64,000 nt of DNA from Ophiura sarsii (GCA_035610835.1 CM069446.1:51313625-51377624), one strand, 5' to 3'; numbered from the stretch's first letter, positions 22,396 to 33,296 are shown. The notes: generated from the letters alone by a model not told the origin. Made by a program: numbers and translations.

Positions 22396-22399
22396 TTAA

Positions 22400-24015
22400 T
22401 AGTTCACACGATAACTCAGGGATTACTTGGGGACCCCCCCCCCTTCCCTTCACCACCACTTCTATGATGGCTACTTATCAGTCTAATGAAGGTTTGCCGT
22501 ACCCCACACCACTTATCACTATTTTCAGTCAAAGCCAGAAGCCCTTTTTCTATCTACTGTTTTTATCCTTGCCCCAAGATACAAGGCCCTAGTTTCTCAC
22601 AGGTTTTTTCTTCTCCATATACAAAGACTAAGAGTAAAATAATAAATATAAAACAACATGCATCTCCTTTATAAGCAATTAAACTATTATGGAGACAGTC
22701 TCAAGGATCTAACTTGAATAAGATTTCAATGAATAATGCAAGGAAATTAAACCAGCACACGAGGGCCGATCGCCATAGGCACTGTGTCGTCTTATTCGTG
22801 ATTACTCAACCGCGTAATTGCTTGTCGCCATTTACATTTTCTGATTTCGACACTAGGTGGCAGCATCCACATAGGTCTCAGATGTGACGTCATCGCCTTC
22901 GTAATTGATATTAAAATGAACTTTGCACATCAAGAACAATACTTTGGCACTGCGTAATGTTTCTATAATTTAACCGTAATTTAAAAGCAATGACATGTTC
23001 CAAACCCGATCAAAATCGGAGTTCATTTAGGCAAGATATATCGGTTTATTTGGAAGGGTTTTTTTTCGCAAAAAGATATGTATTAAAGTAATTTTCAGGC
23101 CCAAAATACGGACTTGTACCATTAAATTACCAAATTTTTTATTTTATTTTTAGGATAACTAAATATTTAAGTTTTTAAATCTAAAAACATTTTTGATGGC
23201 AAATGAACGGAAAATAGTGTAATCAGGAGACCATTTATATGTGTCGATCGTCGAATATTTGTGATATTATTTATTAATTTTATAAAATTTGTCATTTTAT
23301 AAGCAGAAATGTTAAGTTGACGCATTGCGGCGCACAGTACTGATGGAATACATTGGTTTGATACTTTTATTGTAGTAAATATAGAAGAAATTCAAATAAA
23401 TATATTAAAATATTTCATGGGCTGGAATTTTAGAGCGACATATTGTTGCAACAGGGCTACAGTTAAGGTATACAGTCATGGATCAAGTGATATCGATTTG
23501 TTTTGAGTACAAAGGAAAGGCATTTTGAAGTTCGTTGAAGAGGTCGGTAGCAATCGATTAATTTATAGATAAGTGTTAACAGCTAATAAAAACTATCAAC
23601 TTGCAAAATAGAGGGCAGTGCGAATAAATGTCCGGTTGCAGACCTCGTGAGCACCAGGAGATTTGTGTACGGGATTTGCTATGATCAGCCATGACACTAA
23701 ACAACCATATTAGGTAACAGTGAATATATTTGGCTTAACCTGCAGGGAAGATTTTTCCAATTCGTTTTTATGTTTCATAGTTCCTCTTTATAAGGAATGC
23801 AAATTCATAACCCCCTCTAAATGATATCTCTCAGATCCCACCCCCTGTTTGCTAATAAATTGTATTCCTATCTTTTTTTCAAAACAAGGCGGTTCTCGAA
23901 CGGCGCGTCTCGCCTGTTCATCAAAAGTGACTTGAAAGAAATGATGATGAAACATATGATACAATGTAGCACTGTCACAGAGGTATGCATTGTAGTTAAT
24001 GCAAGGGATGTAATA
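22400..24015. other. Longest stretch without a resolvable repeat
   Basis: About 1.6 kb in which I find no tandem array, TIR pair or family member. Open frames are short and overlapping. If the window holds any low-copy functional sequence, this is a better candidate than most, but nothing in it identifies a gene. Confidence 0.45.
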
Positions 24016-25790
24016 CCTTGACAAATTTAATCAACAAAAAGAACACACCAACCCCCTTCCCTACACCAAATCACATCAAGATAGGCCTTACATTTCTTAT
24101 TTGACCCCAGATGACCTCTGATGACCTTGAAAATTTAATCAGCAAAAAGAACACACCAACCCCCTTCCCTCCACCAAATCACATCAAGATAGGCCTTACG
24201 GATCTTATTTGACCCCAGATGACCTCTGATGACCTCGAAAAATTAATCAACAAAAAGAACACACCATCCCTCTTCCGTCCACCAAATCCCATCAAGATAG
24301 GCCTTACGGATCTTATTTGACCCCAGATGACCTTGAATGACCTCCGATGACCTTGAAAATTTAATCAGCAAAAAGAATACAATACCCCCTTCCCTCCACC
24401 AAATCCAATCAAGATAGGCCTTACTGATCTATTTGACCCCATATTTGACCCCCGATGACCCCGAAAAAGTAATCAACAAAAAGAACACACCACCCCCTTC
24501 CCTCCACCAAATCCCATCAAGATAGGCCTTACTGATCTATTTGACCCCATATTTGACCCCCGATGACCCCGAAAAATTAATCAACCAAAAGAACTCTCCA
24601 CCCCCCTTCCCTCCACCAAATCCCATCAAGATAGGCCTTACTGATCTATTTGACCCCCGATGACCCCGAAAAATTAATCAACAAAAAGAACACACCATCC
24701 CTCTTCCGTCCACCAAATCCCATCAAGATAGGCCTTACTGATCTATTTGACCCCATATTTGACCCCGAAAAAATAATCAACAAAAAGAACACCCCATCCC
24801 TCTTCCGTCCACCAAATCCCATCAAGATAGGCCTTACTGATCTATTTGACCCCCGATGACCCCGAAAAATTAATCAACAAAAAGAACACACCATCCCTCT
24901 TCGTCCACCAAATCCCATCAAGATAGGCCTTACTGATTTATTTGACCCCTGATGACCCCGAAAAATTAATCAACAAAAAGAACACACCACCCCCCTTCCC
25001 TCCACCAAATCCCATCAAGATAGGCCTTACTGATCTATTTGACCCCATATTTGACCCCCAATGACCCCGAAAAATTAATCAACAAAAAGAACACACCATC
25101 CCTCTTCCGTCCACCAAATCCCATCAAGATAGGCCTTACTGATCTATTTGACCCCATATTTGACCCCCGATGACCCCGACAAATTAATCAACAAAAAGAA
25201 CACCCTCCCCCCTTCCCTCCACCAAATTCCATCAATATAGGCCTTACTGATCTATTTGACCCCATATTTGACCCCGATGACCTCTGGTGACCTTGAAAAT
25301 TTAATCAGCAAAAAGAACACACCACCCCCCTTCCCTCCACCAAATCCCATCAAGATAGGCCTTACTGATCTATTTGACCCCATATTTGACCCCCGATGAC
25401 CTTGAATGACCTCCGATGACCTTGAAAATTTAATCAGCAAAAAGAACACACCACCCCCTTCCCTCCACCAAATCCCATCAAGATCGGCCTTACGGAACTT
25501 ATTTGACCCCATATTTGACCCCGATGACCTTGAATGACCTCCAATGACCTTGAAAATCTAATCAGCAAAAGAACACCCCACCCCCTTCCCTGACATCAAG
25601 TCCCATCAAGATAGGCCTTACGGATCTCTAGATATCGCGTCACAACGCGTCTCAAAAGTTTTAAGCATATTTGACCCCGATGACCTTGTATGACCCCCGA
25701 TGACCTTGAAAAATCAATCAGCAACAGAACGCACCACCCCCCTTCCCTCCACCAAGTCCCATCACGATAGGCCTTACGGATCTCCAGATA
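24016..25790 (+). repeat. Satellite array, about 95-125 bp unit, 16 copies
   Basis: The word GATAGGCCTTAC (or a one-base variant) recurs 16 times, at about 24079, 24188, 24294, 24412, 24520, 24631, 24726, 24824, 24919, 25019, 25126, 25239, 25354, 25483, 25608 and 25765. Units carry AATCAACAAAAAGAACACACC, CTTCCCTCCACCAAATCCCATC and a variable number of GATGACC(T/C)(C/T)-type words, which explains the length variation. Both strands show short repeated open frames, expected from the repetition. The last two units gain a GCGTCACAA-containing tail. Confidence 0.95.
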
Positions 25791-25817
25791 ACGCGTCACA
25801 AAGGTATTTCTTAGCAC

Positions 25818-25896
25818 ACGGCGGACGGCATACGGCGGACGGCATACGGCGGACGGCATACGGCGGACGGCATACGGCGGACGGCGGACGCCGGAC
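25818..25896 (+). repeat. GC-rich minisatellite, 15 bp unit
   Basis: About five copies of ACGGCGGACGGCATA follow directly on the ~100 bp satellite, ending GACGGCGGACGCCGGACAG. It is one of the few strongly CpG-containing stretches in this AT-rich window. Confidence 0.9.
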
Positions 25897-25990
25897 AGAA
25901 ATAGTGATAACATAGTCTCTTTCTGATTACATCAGGCGAGACAAAAAAGTGTACCATTGATAAATACAGGGTCTTTGAATTGTTGGTTAA

Positions 25991-26206
25991 CACTTTCCAC
26001 GCGGCTATTGAATTTACCATTTAAAACAGATTATTCAGAAACCTTTCCCAACTTTCAAGATCACTGAACCAATACTAGGCATGTTTGTACTTATCTCAAT
26101 GCATTTCACATGGTGATTCTGGTAATGAAATTCAACAATGTTGACATTTTTGAAACATGTGAAATTTTGGAATGTTGTCTGCAGATGACTGCCGCACGGA
26201 AAGTAG
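25991..26206 (+). mobile_element. MITE family A, right end eroded
   Basis: TTAA at 25987-25990 precedes CACTTTCCACGCGGC. The right end GCCGCACGGAAAGTA has lost the final G and TTAA. Confidence 0.8.
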
Positions 26207-26354
26207 AGGTGCTTTTCGTAGGATAATTTGGCACGGCCGAGAGGTGTAGCGATCGCCATACAACAACATTATGAATGGAGTGAATCTGACCCAATCGCTT
26301 TGAAAGAGAGATGGGCACTCCGCTATACAGGATTGACCACCCTTTACCTTTAAA

Positions 26355-26593
26355 CACTTTCCACGCGGCTATTGGTTTTACCATTTACAAAACAGATTTT
26401 TCAAAAACCTTTCCCAACTTTCAAGGTCTATCTCAAATATTACTGAACCAATACTAGGCATGTTTGTACTTATTCTAATGCATTTCTCATGGGGATTCCA
26501 AATATGGTAATTAGATTAAATAATGTTGACATTTTTGAAACATTTTGTGAAATTTTTTAATGTTGTTTGCGAATGCCTGCCCCGTTGAAAGTG
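26355..26593 (+). mobile_element. TTAA-flanked MITE, family A
   Basis: Left end CACTTTCCACGCGGC after TTTAAA, right end GCCCCGTTGAAAGTG before TTAA (26594-26597). Same orientation as the copy 150 bp upstream. Confidence 0.8.
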
Positions 26594-26825
26594 TTAATTT
26601 AATGTCTATTCATATTTAAAAGGCATCACGTCGGTCAAATTATCCTTGAAATGCTGTTAAAAGCGTGTCTTACAACGATTAAGAACAGTCGTGAGTACGG
26701 TGTGTTGAACAGTTAGTGTTACCCTTGAATATGGTAGTGAAGCCACCATGGGTTTCCCATAACCCTAACCGTGAGACACCTTTTTCAAAGGATTTTTTTC
26801 GCGGCTAAGTAGCGAGGGGAAAAAG

Positions 26826-27081
26826 CAGTGGCGTACCAAGCTTTCGAAAACTGGGAGGGGGGGGGGGGGCACGTCCATAGATGTACCCACGAAAGGCATG
26901 ATGTACCGACAATATTTTTTACAGACTCAAAAAAATATATAGTAAAACTTGCATAATTTGATCCCGTCAGCAGCTGAAATAAGTGGGGGGGGGGTAATCT
27001 ACCGACGGAGGGTCGTTTTTACCAACGGGGTTATTTCAGGGGGGCAACGCCCTCCCCCTGGACCCCCTGGGTATGCCACTG
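26826..27081. mobile_element. hAT-like MITE, CAGTGGCGTACC ends
   Basis: Ends CAGTGGCGTACC and GGGTATGCCACTG. Flanks GGAAAAAG (26818-26825) and GATAAAGG (27082-27089) could be a decayed 8 bp duplication (6 of 8 agree). Interior G-rich with CCCTCCCCCTGGACCCCCTG next to the right end. Confidence 0.65.
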
Positions 27082-27090
27082 GATAAAGGT

Positions 27091-27165
27091 GCCCCCCACG
27101 CCACCGGGGCTCAAACCCCCGACCTCTGGGTTCAGAGGCAGACAACTACCACTAGGCCACAGGGG
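27091..27165 (-). repeat. tRNA-derived sequence (SINE head), minus strand
   Basis: On the minus strand the sequence begins CCCCTGTGGCCTAGTGGTAG, with an excellent A box TGGCCTAGTGG, an anticodon-like stem CCTCT/AGAGG and a B-box-like GGTTTGAGCCC. The T stem and acceptor pair only imperfectly, so it is not called a functional tRNA. Confidence 0.5.
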
Positions 27166-27842
27166 AAACCATACATGGCGGAGTATATTCCGCCCTGTAT
27201 GTACCCTGGGGCCATTATTTCATCGAAAAACAGTCGAGCTGGGTGACACAAGCACACCGCATCGTAGTAATTCGTAGTACTCACGAGTGTTAGGGTTAAA
27301 GTAGGGATAGGGAAAATGCATGCTAAAACTTAGAAGTGCAAAAAAACCAGCACTTTTTGCACACAAAAATCCTGCAGCAATTTTTTTTTTTAATTGTCTT
27401 AATTAGACCTTGTTTAGTTTGAATTTAGTTTTGAATGAAAAATGACACATTTTTGTGCAAAGAAACACATTTCTCTAAAATCAGACAGCACATTTATAGT
27501 GCTTTTAAATGCGCAAAATCCCTATCCCTATCTAGCTACCACATTCCCTCTCTTATAAGTCAATAATTCCTCCACTCCTCATCACCTTGCATTTACTCAT
27601 GTTTTCTTTTCAGATTTTCGGTTTTTGTTTCATGGTGAATACAGATTCATTTCCCTCCAAATCATATCCATATATCTCTAAGGTCCCCTAGGTCCCTCAA
27701 AATAAATTTCAATTTCAATTCACCTTCTGACCTAATATTTCTCTTGGGTTTTCCCCCTATTTTTCCACCCAATCTCCCTGTGGACTTATATTGATGATTC
27801 TCTTTATTAAAACCAATCTTTGAGGAGACACACAGTTCCCTA
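27166..27842. other. No feature recognised
   Basis: AT-rich; the 79-codon minus-strand frame at 27662-27901 has no recognisable domain. Confidence 0.4.
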
Positions 27843-28530
27843 TAGATAACCAAAGAAGAGTTTAAGGTCTTCCCACAATGCATTGCGTGATCGCCAGCCA
27901 ACTAAAGCTTTTTTCACATGATGCATTTGTCGAGCTCATAGTTTTAGAAATAAGAAAAAGGAACACTGATAACTAATTGATTCATTGATGCAAACTAGAA
28001 CCAACAAGCTCCAATGATAATTGCGCTATGAAGCCATGATTATGTGCATGCCTACGGGAACCGAGACGAATTGGAGACAAGATTAAATGCATATCATGTG
28101 ATCTTTTCCATGGAGGGCCCTCTATTCATGATTTTTTTTTAGAAAGTAGATTTTCTTGCAGATTTACATTTCGGATCATAAATCATAAATATATTCTGAG
28201 TTACAGAGCGATACGATTCCTAATTACCTCAAAATCATGGTTTTAGAGTGAATTTAGAGAGGAAAACAATTTGTCGCGCGGACCTGACAGTTTATTTTCA
28301 CTCTTTAAACCATCATTTTGAAGTAATTAGGAATCATATCGCTCTGTAACTCGGAATATATTTATGATTTATGTTCAGAAATGTAAATCTGCAAGAAAAT
28401 CTACTTTCTAAAATAAATCATGAATAGAGGGCGCCCCCTGGAAAAGATCACATAATATGCCTTTAAAAGCATTTTGCAAAAACGCAATGCATTGTGGTAG
28501 TGTCTTTAAAATCTTCTTTGATAGACAACC
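27843..28530. mobile_element. Foldback element H, interrupted by a family C element
   Basis: The arms are as in 15190-15512 but reversed: CAAAGAAGAGTTTAAGGTCT with CACAATGCATTGCG on the left, CGCAATGCATTGTGGTAGTG with TTTAAAATCTTCTTTG on the right. The family C element at 28087-28462 splits it at TTAA. Confidence 0.8.
28087..28462. mobile_element. TTAA-flanked foldback, family C, nested in element H
   Basis: TTAA at 28083-28086 and 28463-28466. Ends ATGCATATCATGTGATCTTT and GATCACATAATATGCCT. In the uninterrupted H copy near 15252 the matching position reads a single TTAA (CCCTTAATCTGG), so the duplication on insertion is shown. Confidence 0.9.
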
Positions 28531-28567
28531 AAGCAAACACTAGATAGCTGATGGACTGATTACTTAA

Positions 28568-28676
28568 CCCATTTGGGAACTGCCTGCCAATTGGTCAGAA
28601 TGGATACATCATTTGTTGCACCAATCAGATACATTGTTAGAATAATTGAATCCCTGAAAGATTAGAGTAACTATAG
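28568..28676 (-). mobile_element. Partial MITE, family B
   Basis: TTAA at 28564-28567 followed by CCCATTTGGGAACT. The interior matches the right half of 644-850 in inverse (TTGCACCAATCAGA). The far end is missing. Confidence 0.65.
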
Positions 28677-28679
28677 GTG

Positions 28680-29095
28680 CGTTCCGAGGGACGCTAACCT
28701 CTTGGTTAGCGTCAATTTTGCTAACCTAGAGGTTAAACTCTTGGTTAACGTCCGTGTGAATTGATCATGGTTAACTAACCCCGAGTATAAAGCTGGAATG
28801 TTAATCCTAAAAGATCTTACGGTTAACTAACCCGAAGCACTAACCGTGAGCTAACTGAGAGCTAACCGAGAGTGTGTGCGCCGTGTGAATCCATCGTAAT
28901 GCTAACAGCGAGTGAGATTTATGACCTGTGACCCCGGTCTTACTGCAAAATGAAGAGTCGCATGACCTTGAGTTAAACTTGAAGCTACCGCAGTAGCGTC
29001 ACTATTCTCGAGGTTAAGTTTGTCGTGTGGACAGACACTCTGGGTTAGCAGTAAAAATTATTTAACCTCGAGAATAGCTATTCTCGAGTTTAGTG
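28680..29095. repeat. Degenerate TIR-type repeat with TTAACTAACC words
   Basis: Contains GGTTAACTAACCCCGAG and CGTGTGAATT related to the 179 bp tandem units at 15955-16312. Near the end, CTATTCTCGAGGTTAA and TTAACCTCGAGAATAG form an inverted pair. Limits are approximate. Confidence 0.5.
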
Positions 29096-29115
29096 GCTGT
29101 CTTGACTATTATATA

Positions 29116-30232
29116 AACTGCTCACAAAAAGTTAGGAAACTTTTTTTAATCAAGTATAGTTTTATTATGTGTTACCCTCTTGTATTATGTTGCATATCAA
29201 TGGAAAGCTCAAGTGTTCTTCTTTAAAATGATACCAAATGTGCAATGATGACATGTCGCTGGACTTGGCCACATTAATGAGAATGAGACAAAGTCACAAA
29301 TCAAATGTGCCAAAATTAGCAATTTTGTGTTACTGTGTGAACAAACAAATTGACACTGTAATGAAAACAAGCAAGACATCTCAATCTTAAAACGTTTACC
29401 GTGTCTTAGACATTTTTACATGTTGTAGGCCTAAACCTTCCATCACTTACCTTCATGACCTTCCAGCCGTTAACCTAGTCTTGCAAATACCCTGCCACCA
29501 CATATCCAGACCATACGCAGGAAGATGGAATTTAAAAAGGCTGTGAAAAAACACCTGGCTGATTGCGCTCTGAAGCAGGAATCTGCTGATTTTGTACGTG
29601 TGTAGGCTTATTGTCCAATGTGTCCATGTCATTTTGTTTATGTTTCTCCACGTCCATGGCCCTCTTGTTGTGTTGTTTTGGGACCCCATTGGAAATAAGC
29701 CTGCACATGTAGCTGGCTTTTATGGGCTATCCTGGCCTTGCAACTTTTGGTGTTGTGGTGTTTGCCGTTCCAGTTTGGGATGGCATTGTGATATGCGTTA
29801 TTTATTGAATGTGATTATAATTTTATACTCGTGTGATTTGTTATTTGTATTTGTTGTGATGCCAAATAAAAACTAAACTAAACTAAACAATGATTTCTAA
29901 AGAGATGAGTGTTGGGGTGTGTGTGTTGTGCTCACTGGTGCAAATCTTTGTGTAAACCATTCATGGTTCTCAAGCATGACCGGTTTGATTATTGATCATT
30001 ACCAATTGACTGTTTAGCACAGATAAAGGTAATTTTGGCACATTTGATTTGTGACTTTGTCTCATTCTCATTCATGTGGCCAAGTTCAACAACATGTAAT
30101 CATTGCTAATGTGGTATCATTTTAAAGAGGAACACTTCAGCTTTCCATTGATATATAACATATACAAAGAGGGTAATAAATAATAAAAATATACTTGATT
30201 AAAAAAAGTTTCCTAACTTTTTGTGAGCAGTT
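29116..30232. mobile_element. Tc1/mariner-like non-autonomous element carrying a LINE 3' end
   Basis: TA at 29114-29115 and 30233-30234. Ends AACTGCTCACAAAAAGTTAG and CTAACTTTTTGTGAGCAGTT. The inverse pairing continues for well over 100 bases on each side (for example GACTTTGTCTCATTCTCATT near 30050 opposite AATGAGAATGAGACAAAGTC near 29275). No transposase frame remains. The centre is occupied by foreign LINE sequence (29474 to about 29888). Confidence 0.85.
29474..29888 (+). pseudogene. Non-LTR retrotransposon 3' end, truncated (Jockey/CR1/L2-like)
   Basis: The frame 29474-29605 gives 43 residues and a stop: PSLANTLPPHIQTI, then RRKMEFKKAVKKHLADC, ending FVRV. The pattern TLP..I..I....FKKAVKKHL is the usual C-terminal tail of the reverse transcriptase polyprotein of Jockey/CR1/L2-type LINEs. 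It is followed by a 3' UTR and a tail of repeated TAAAC units (ACTAAACTAAACTAAAC, about 29870-29888), as expected for a LINE 3' terminus. A stop (TAA 29471-29473) lies directly upstream, so only a 5'-truncated fragment is present. Clade assignment is uncertain. Confidence 0.7.
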
Positions 30233-30260
30233 TAGAATAGAATTCAATTGGTCATTCATA

Positions 30261-30871
30261 AAGGGTTCAACAAAAGAAAGTATACCACTTTGTTTAGGTC
30301 ATTTTGAGTAAATTTCAATTTGTTTTTGTCCAAACAGGCTAGATAGGCATTTAGATGAATCTTTTAGGCATAATTTGATACCAAATTTGCCCCCTAACAA
30401 CAAAGATAAACCATGATTAGCACCATTTAAAGGAAAATATCCCATATTCAAAGGTCGCATTTCCAATACACAGCACGAGAAGAATAGGCCAATTGTTAAC
30501 ACACACATATGCCGTATTTATCCCGTACTGATCACCGCGCATATCCCTCTATGCGCGGGCTAATTCAAATGTAAACTGATGCATGGTTGAAGGATTTGAA
30601 TGTAAAGGAATGTTATGGATGGGGAGAACATGGACAGATTAACCAAATCTTCTCGTTCTGTGTATTGGAAATGGGACTTTTTGAAAATGGGATATTTTCC
30701 TTTATATGGTGCTAATCATGGTTTATCTTTGTTGTTAGGGGGCAAATTTGGTATCAAATTATGCCTAAAAGCTTTATCTAAATGCCTATCTAGCCTGTTT
30801 GGACAAAAACAAATTGAAAGTTACTCAAAATGACATAAACAAAGTGGTATACTTTCTTTTGTTGAACCCTT
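30261..30871. mobile_element. TA-flanked 611 bp foldback carrying mirrored short ORFs, copy 2
   Basis: TA at 30259-30260 and 30872-30873. Ends and arms as in 17398-18007. The mirrored frames are minus 30299-30508 and plus 30615-30833. Differences from copy 1 include amino-acid changes as well as silent ones. Confidence 0.9.
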
Positions 30872-30980
30872 TATGAGCATATCATGTAATTAACCAATCA
30901 CAATGGCAAGTTAGTGCTCAAGGGATTGGTTGAACAAGCTGATAGAGTATCAATATGCTTGCTGGTGCAGTTGCTTTTAA

Positions 30981-31391
30981 AGCAGGTGTCCCGCAAGCAT
31001 AAAAGTGTGCATTATATGTTAGAAAAATAACAATCGAAGCCCAACTTGTGTGATTATATAGAACAAAACACCACACTTATGACAAAAACAAATAAAAACC
31101 GCAATCTCTCAACATGCACTTTTTAAAATTCGCGGCGATCGAAAGTCCCAGTGTCGATGATGTCATAGTTATACAATGCACATGCGCAAATTTTAGCACC
31201 GATACCCATGACGTCATCGACACTGGGACGTTCGATCGCCGCGAATTTTAAAAATTGCATGTTGAGTGATGGCAGTTTTTATTCATTTTGTGACTAGTAC
31301 GGTGTTTTGTTCTATATAATTACGTAACTTCGGCTCGATAATTATGTTTCTAACAAATAATGCTCAATGTTGTGCTTGCGGGACACTTCCT
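30981..31391. mobile_element. TTAA-flanked foldback, family D, complete copy
   Basis: TTAA at 30977-30980 and 31392-31395. Ends AGCAGGTGTCCCGCAAGC and GCTTGCGGGACACTTCCT. Arms of about 180 bp meet around CCAGTGTCGATGATGTCATA and TATCCATGACGTCATCGA-type words. This is the best-preserved uninterrupted member. Confidence 0.85.
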
Positions 31392-31528
31392 TTAATAGAA
31401 TACCTTTTTTCCCTGGGAAAACATCAACTTGGCAATCTTTTTTTTATTCTCATGAAGTTGGTAACAATGAGTAAAAAAGGTTCAAGTTGTTTTAAAGTTT
31501 TAAGAATTTTCATTATTAAAAATCATCA

Positions 31529-33296
31529 GGGTCTATGTAAAAATGAAAATAAAAACCACGCTTTCTTCTAGTCATATTTTTCAGTGTCTTACACATGACC
31601 CTCAAACTTGAAACTTCAATGGTGCATATAAAGGGTCTATGTAAAAATGAAAATAAAAACCACGCTTTCTTCTAGTCATATTTTTCAGTGTCTTACACAT
31701 GACCCTCAAACTTGAAACTTCAATGGTGCATATAAAGGGTCTATGTAAAAATGAAAATAAAAACCACGCTTTCTTCTAGTCATATTTTTCAGTGTCTTAC
31801 ACATGACCCTCAAACTTGAAACTTCAATGGTGCATATAAAGGGTCTATGTAAAAATGAAAATAAAAACCACGCTTTCTTCTAGTCATATTTTTCAGTGTC
31901 TTACACATGACCCTCAAACTTGAAACTTCAATGGTGCATATAAAGGGTCTATGTAAAAATGAAAATAAAAACCACGCTTTCTTCTAGTCATATTTTTCAG
32001 TGTCTTACACATGACCCTCAAACTTGAAACTTCAATGGTGCATATAAAGGGTCTATGTAAAAATGAAAATAAAAACCACGCTTTCTTCTAGTCATATTTT
32101 TCAGTGTCTTACACATGACCCTCAAACTTGAAACTTCAATGGTGCATATAAAGGGTCTATGTAAAAATGAAAATAAAAACCACGCTTTCTTCTAGTCATA
32201 TTTTTCAGTGTCTTACACATGACCCTCAAACTTGAAACTTCAATGGTGCATATAAAGGGTCTATGTAAAAATTAAAATAAAAATCACGCTTTCTTCTAGT
32301 CATATTTTTCAGTGTCTTACACATGACCCTCAAACTTGAAACTTCAATGGTGCATATAAAGGGTCTATGTAAAAATGAAAATAAAAACCACGCTTTCTTC
32401 TAGTCATATTTTTCAGTGTCTTACACATGACCCTCAAACTTGAAACTTCAATGGTGCATATAAAGGGTCTATGTAAAAATGAAAATAAAAACCACGCTTT
32501 CTTCTAGTCATATTTTTCAGTGTCTTACACATGACCCTCAAACTTGAAACTTCAATGGTGCATATAAAGGGTCTATGTAAAAATGAAAATAAAAACCACG
32601 CTTTCTTCTAGTCATATTTGTCAGTGTCCTACACATGACCCTCAAACTTGAAACTTCAATGGTGCATATAAAGGGTCTATGTAAAAATGAAAATAAAAAC
32701 CACGCTTTCTTCTAGTCATATTTTTCAGTGTCTTACACATGACCCTCAAACTTGAAACTTCAATGGTGCATATAAAGGGTCTATGTAAAAATGAAAATAA
32801 AAACCACGCTTTCTTCTAGTCATATTTTTCAGTGTCTTACACATGACCCTCAAACTTGAAACTTCAATGGTGCATATAAAGGGTCTATGTAAAAATGAAA
32901 ATAAAAACCACGCTTTCTTCTAGTCATATTTGTCAGTGTCCTACACATGACCCTCAAACTTGAAACTTCAATGGTGCATATAAAGGGTCTATGTAAAAAT
33001 GAAAATAAAAACCACGCTTTCTTCTAGTCATATTTTTCAGTGTCTTACACATGACCCTCAAACTTGAAACTTCAATGGTGCATATAAAGGGTCTATGTAA
33101 AAATGAAAATAAAAACCACGCTTTCTTCTAGTCATATTTTTCAGTGTCTTACACATGACCCTCAAACTTGAAACTTCAATGGTGCATATAAAGGGTCTAT
33201 GTAAAAATGAAAATAAAAACCACGCTTTCTTCTAGTCATATTTTTCAGTGTCTTACACATGACCCTCAAACTTGAAACTTCAATGGTGCATATAAC
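31529..33296 (+). repeat. Satellite array, 104 bp unit, 17 copies, nearly homogeneous
   Basis: The unit begins GGGTCTATGTAAAAATGAAA and ends TTCAATGGTGCATATAAA; starts fall exactly every 104 bases from 31529. Variation is minimal. One copy (starting about 32257) reads AAAATTAAAATAAAAATCAC. Two copies share a linked pair of changes, TATTTGTCAGTGTCCTAC, with the first change at 32620 and 32932, exactly three units apart. No unit has a long open frame, and no unit-specific spacer exists, so this is not a CRISPR-like array. Confidence 0.98.

Noticed and set aside
22400..24015. A hidden gene in the repeat-free 1.6 kb
   Set aside because: No open frame above about 80 codons, no convincing splice-bounded exon and no recognisable motif; absence of repeats alone is not evidence.
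24650..25913. Repeated open frames (LINKKNTPSLFRPPNP on plus; FFLLIKFSRSSEV on minus) as a protein repeat family
   Set aside because: Both strands are open only where satellite units repeat; frames break wherever unit length changes.
27089..27277. 62-codon ORF MPPTPPGLKPPTSGF
   Set aside because: It is the antisense of a tRNA-derived sequence and has no homologue known to me.
31529..33296. Regular 104 bp repeats as a CRISPR-like array
   Set aside because: The whole unit is repeated with no unique spacers, the unit is far too long and no cas genes exist; it is a satellite in a eukaryotic genome.
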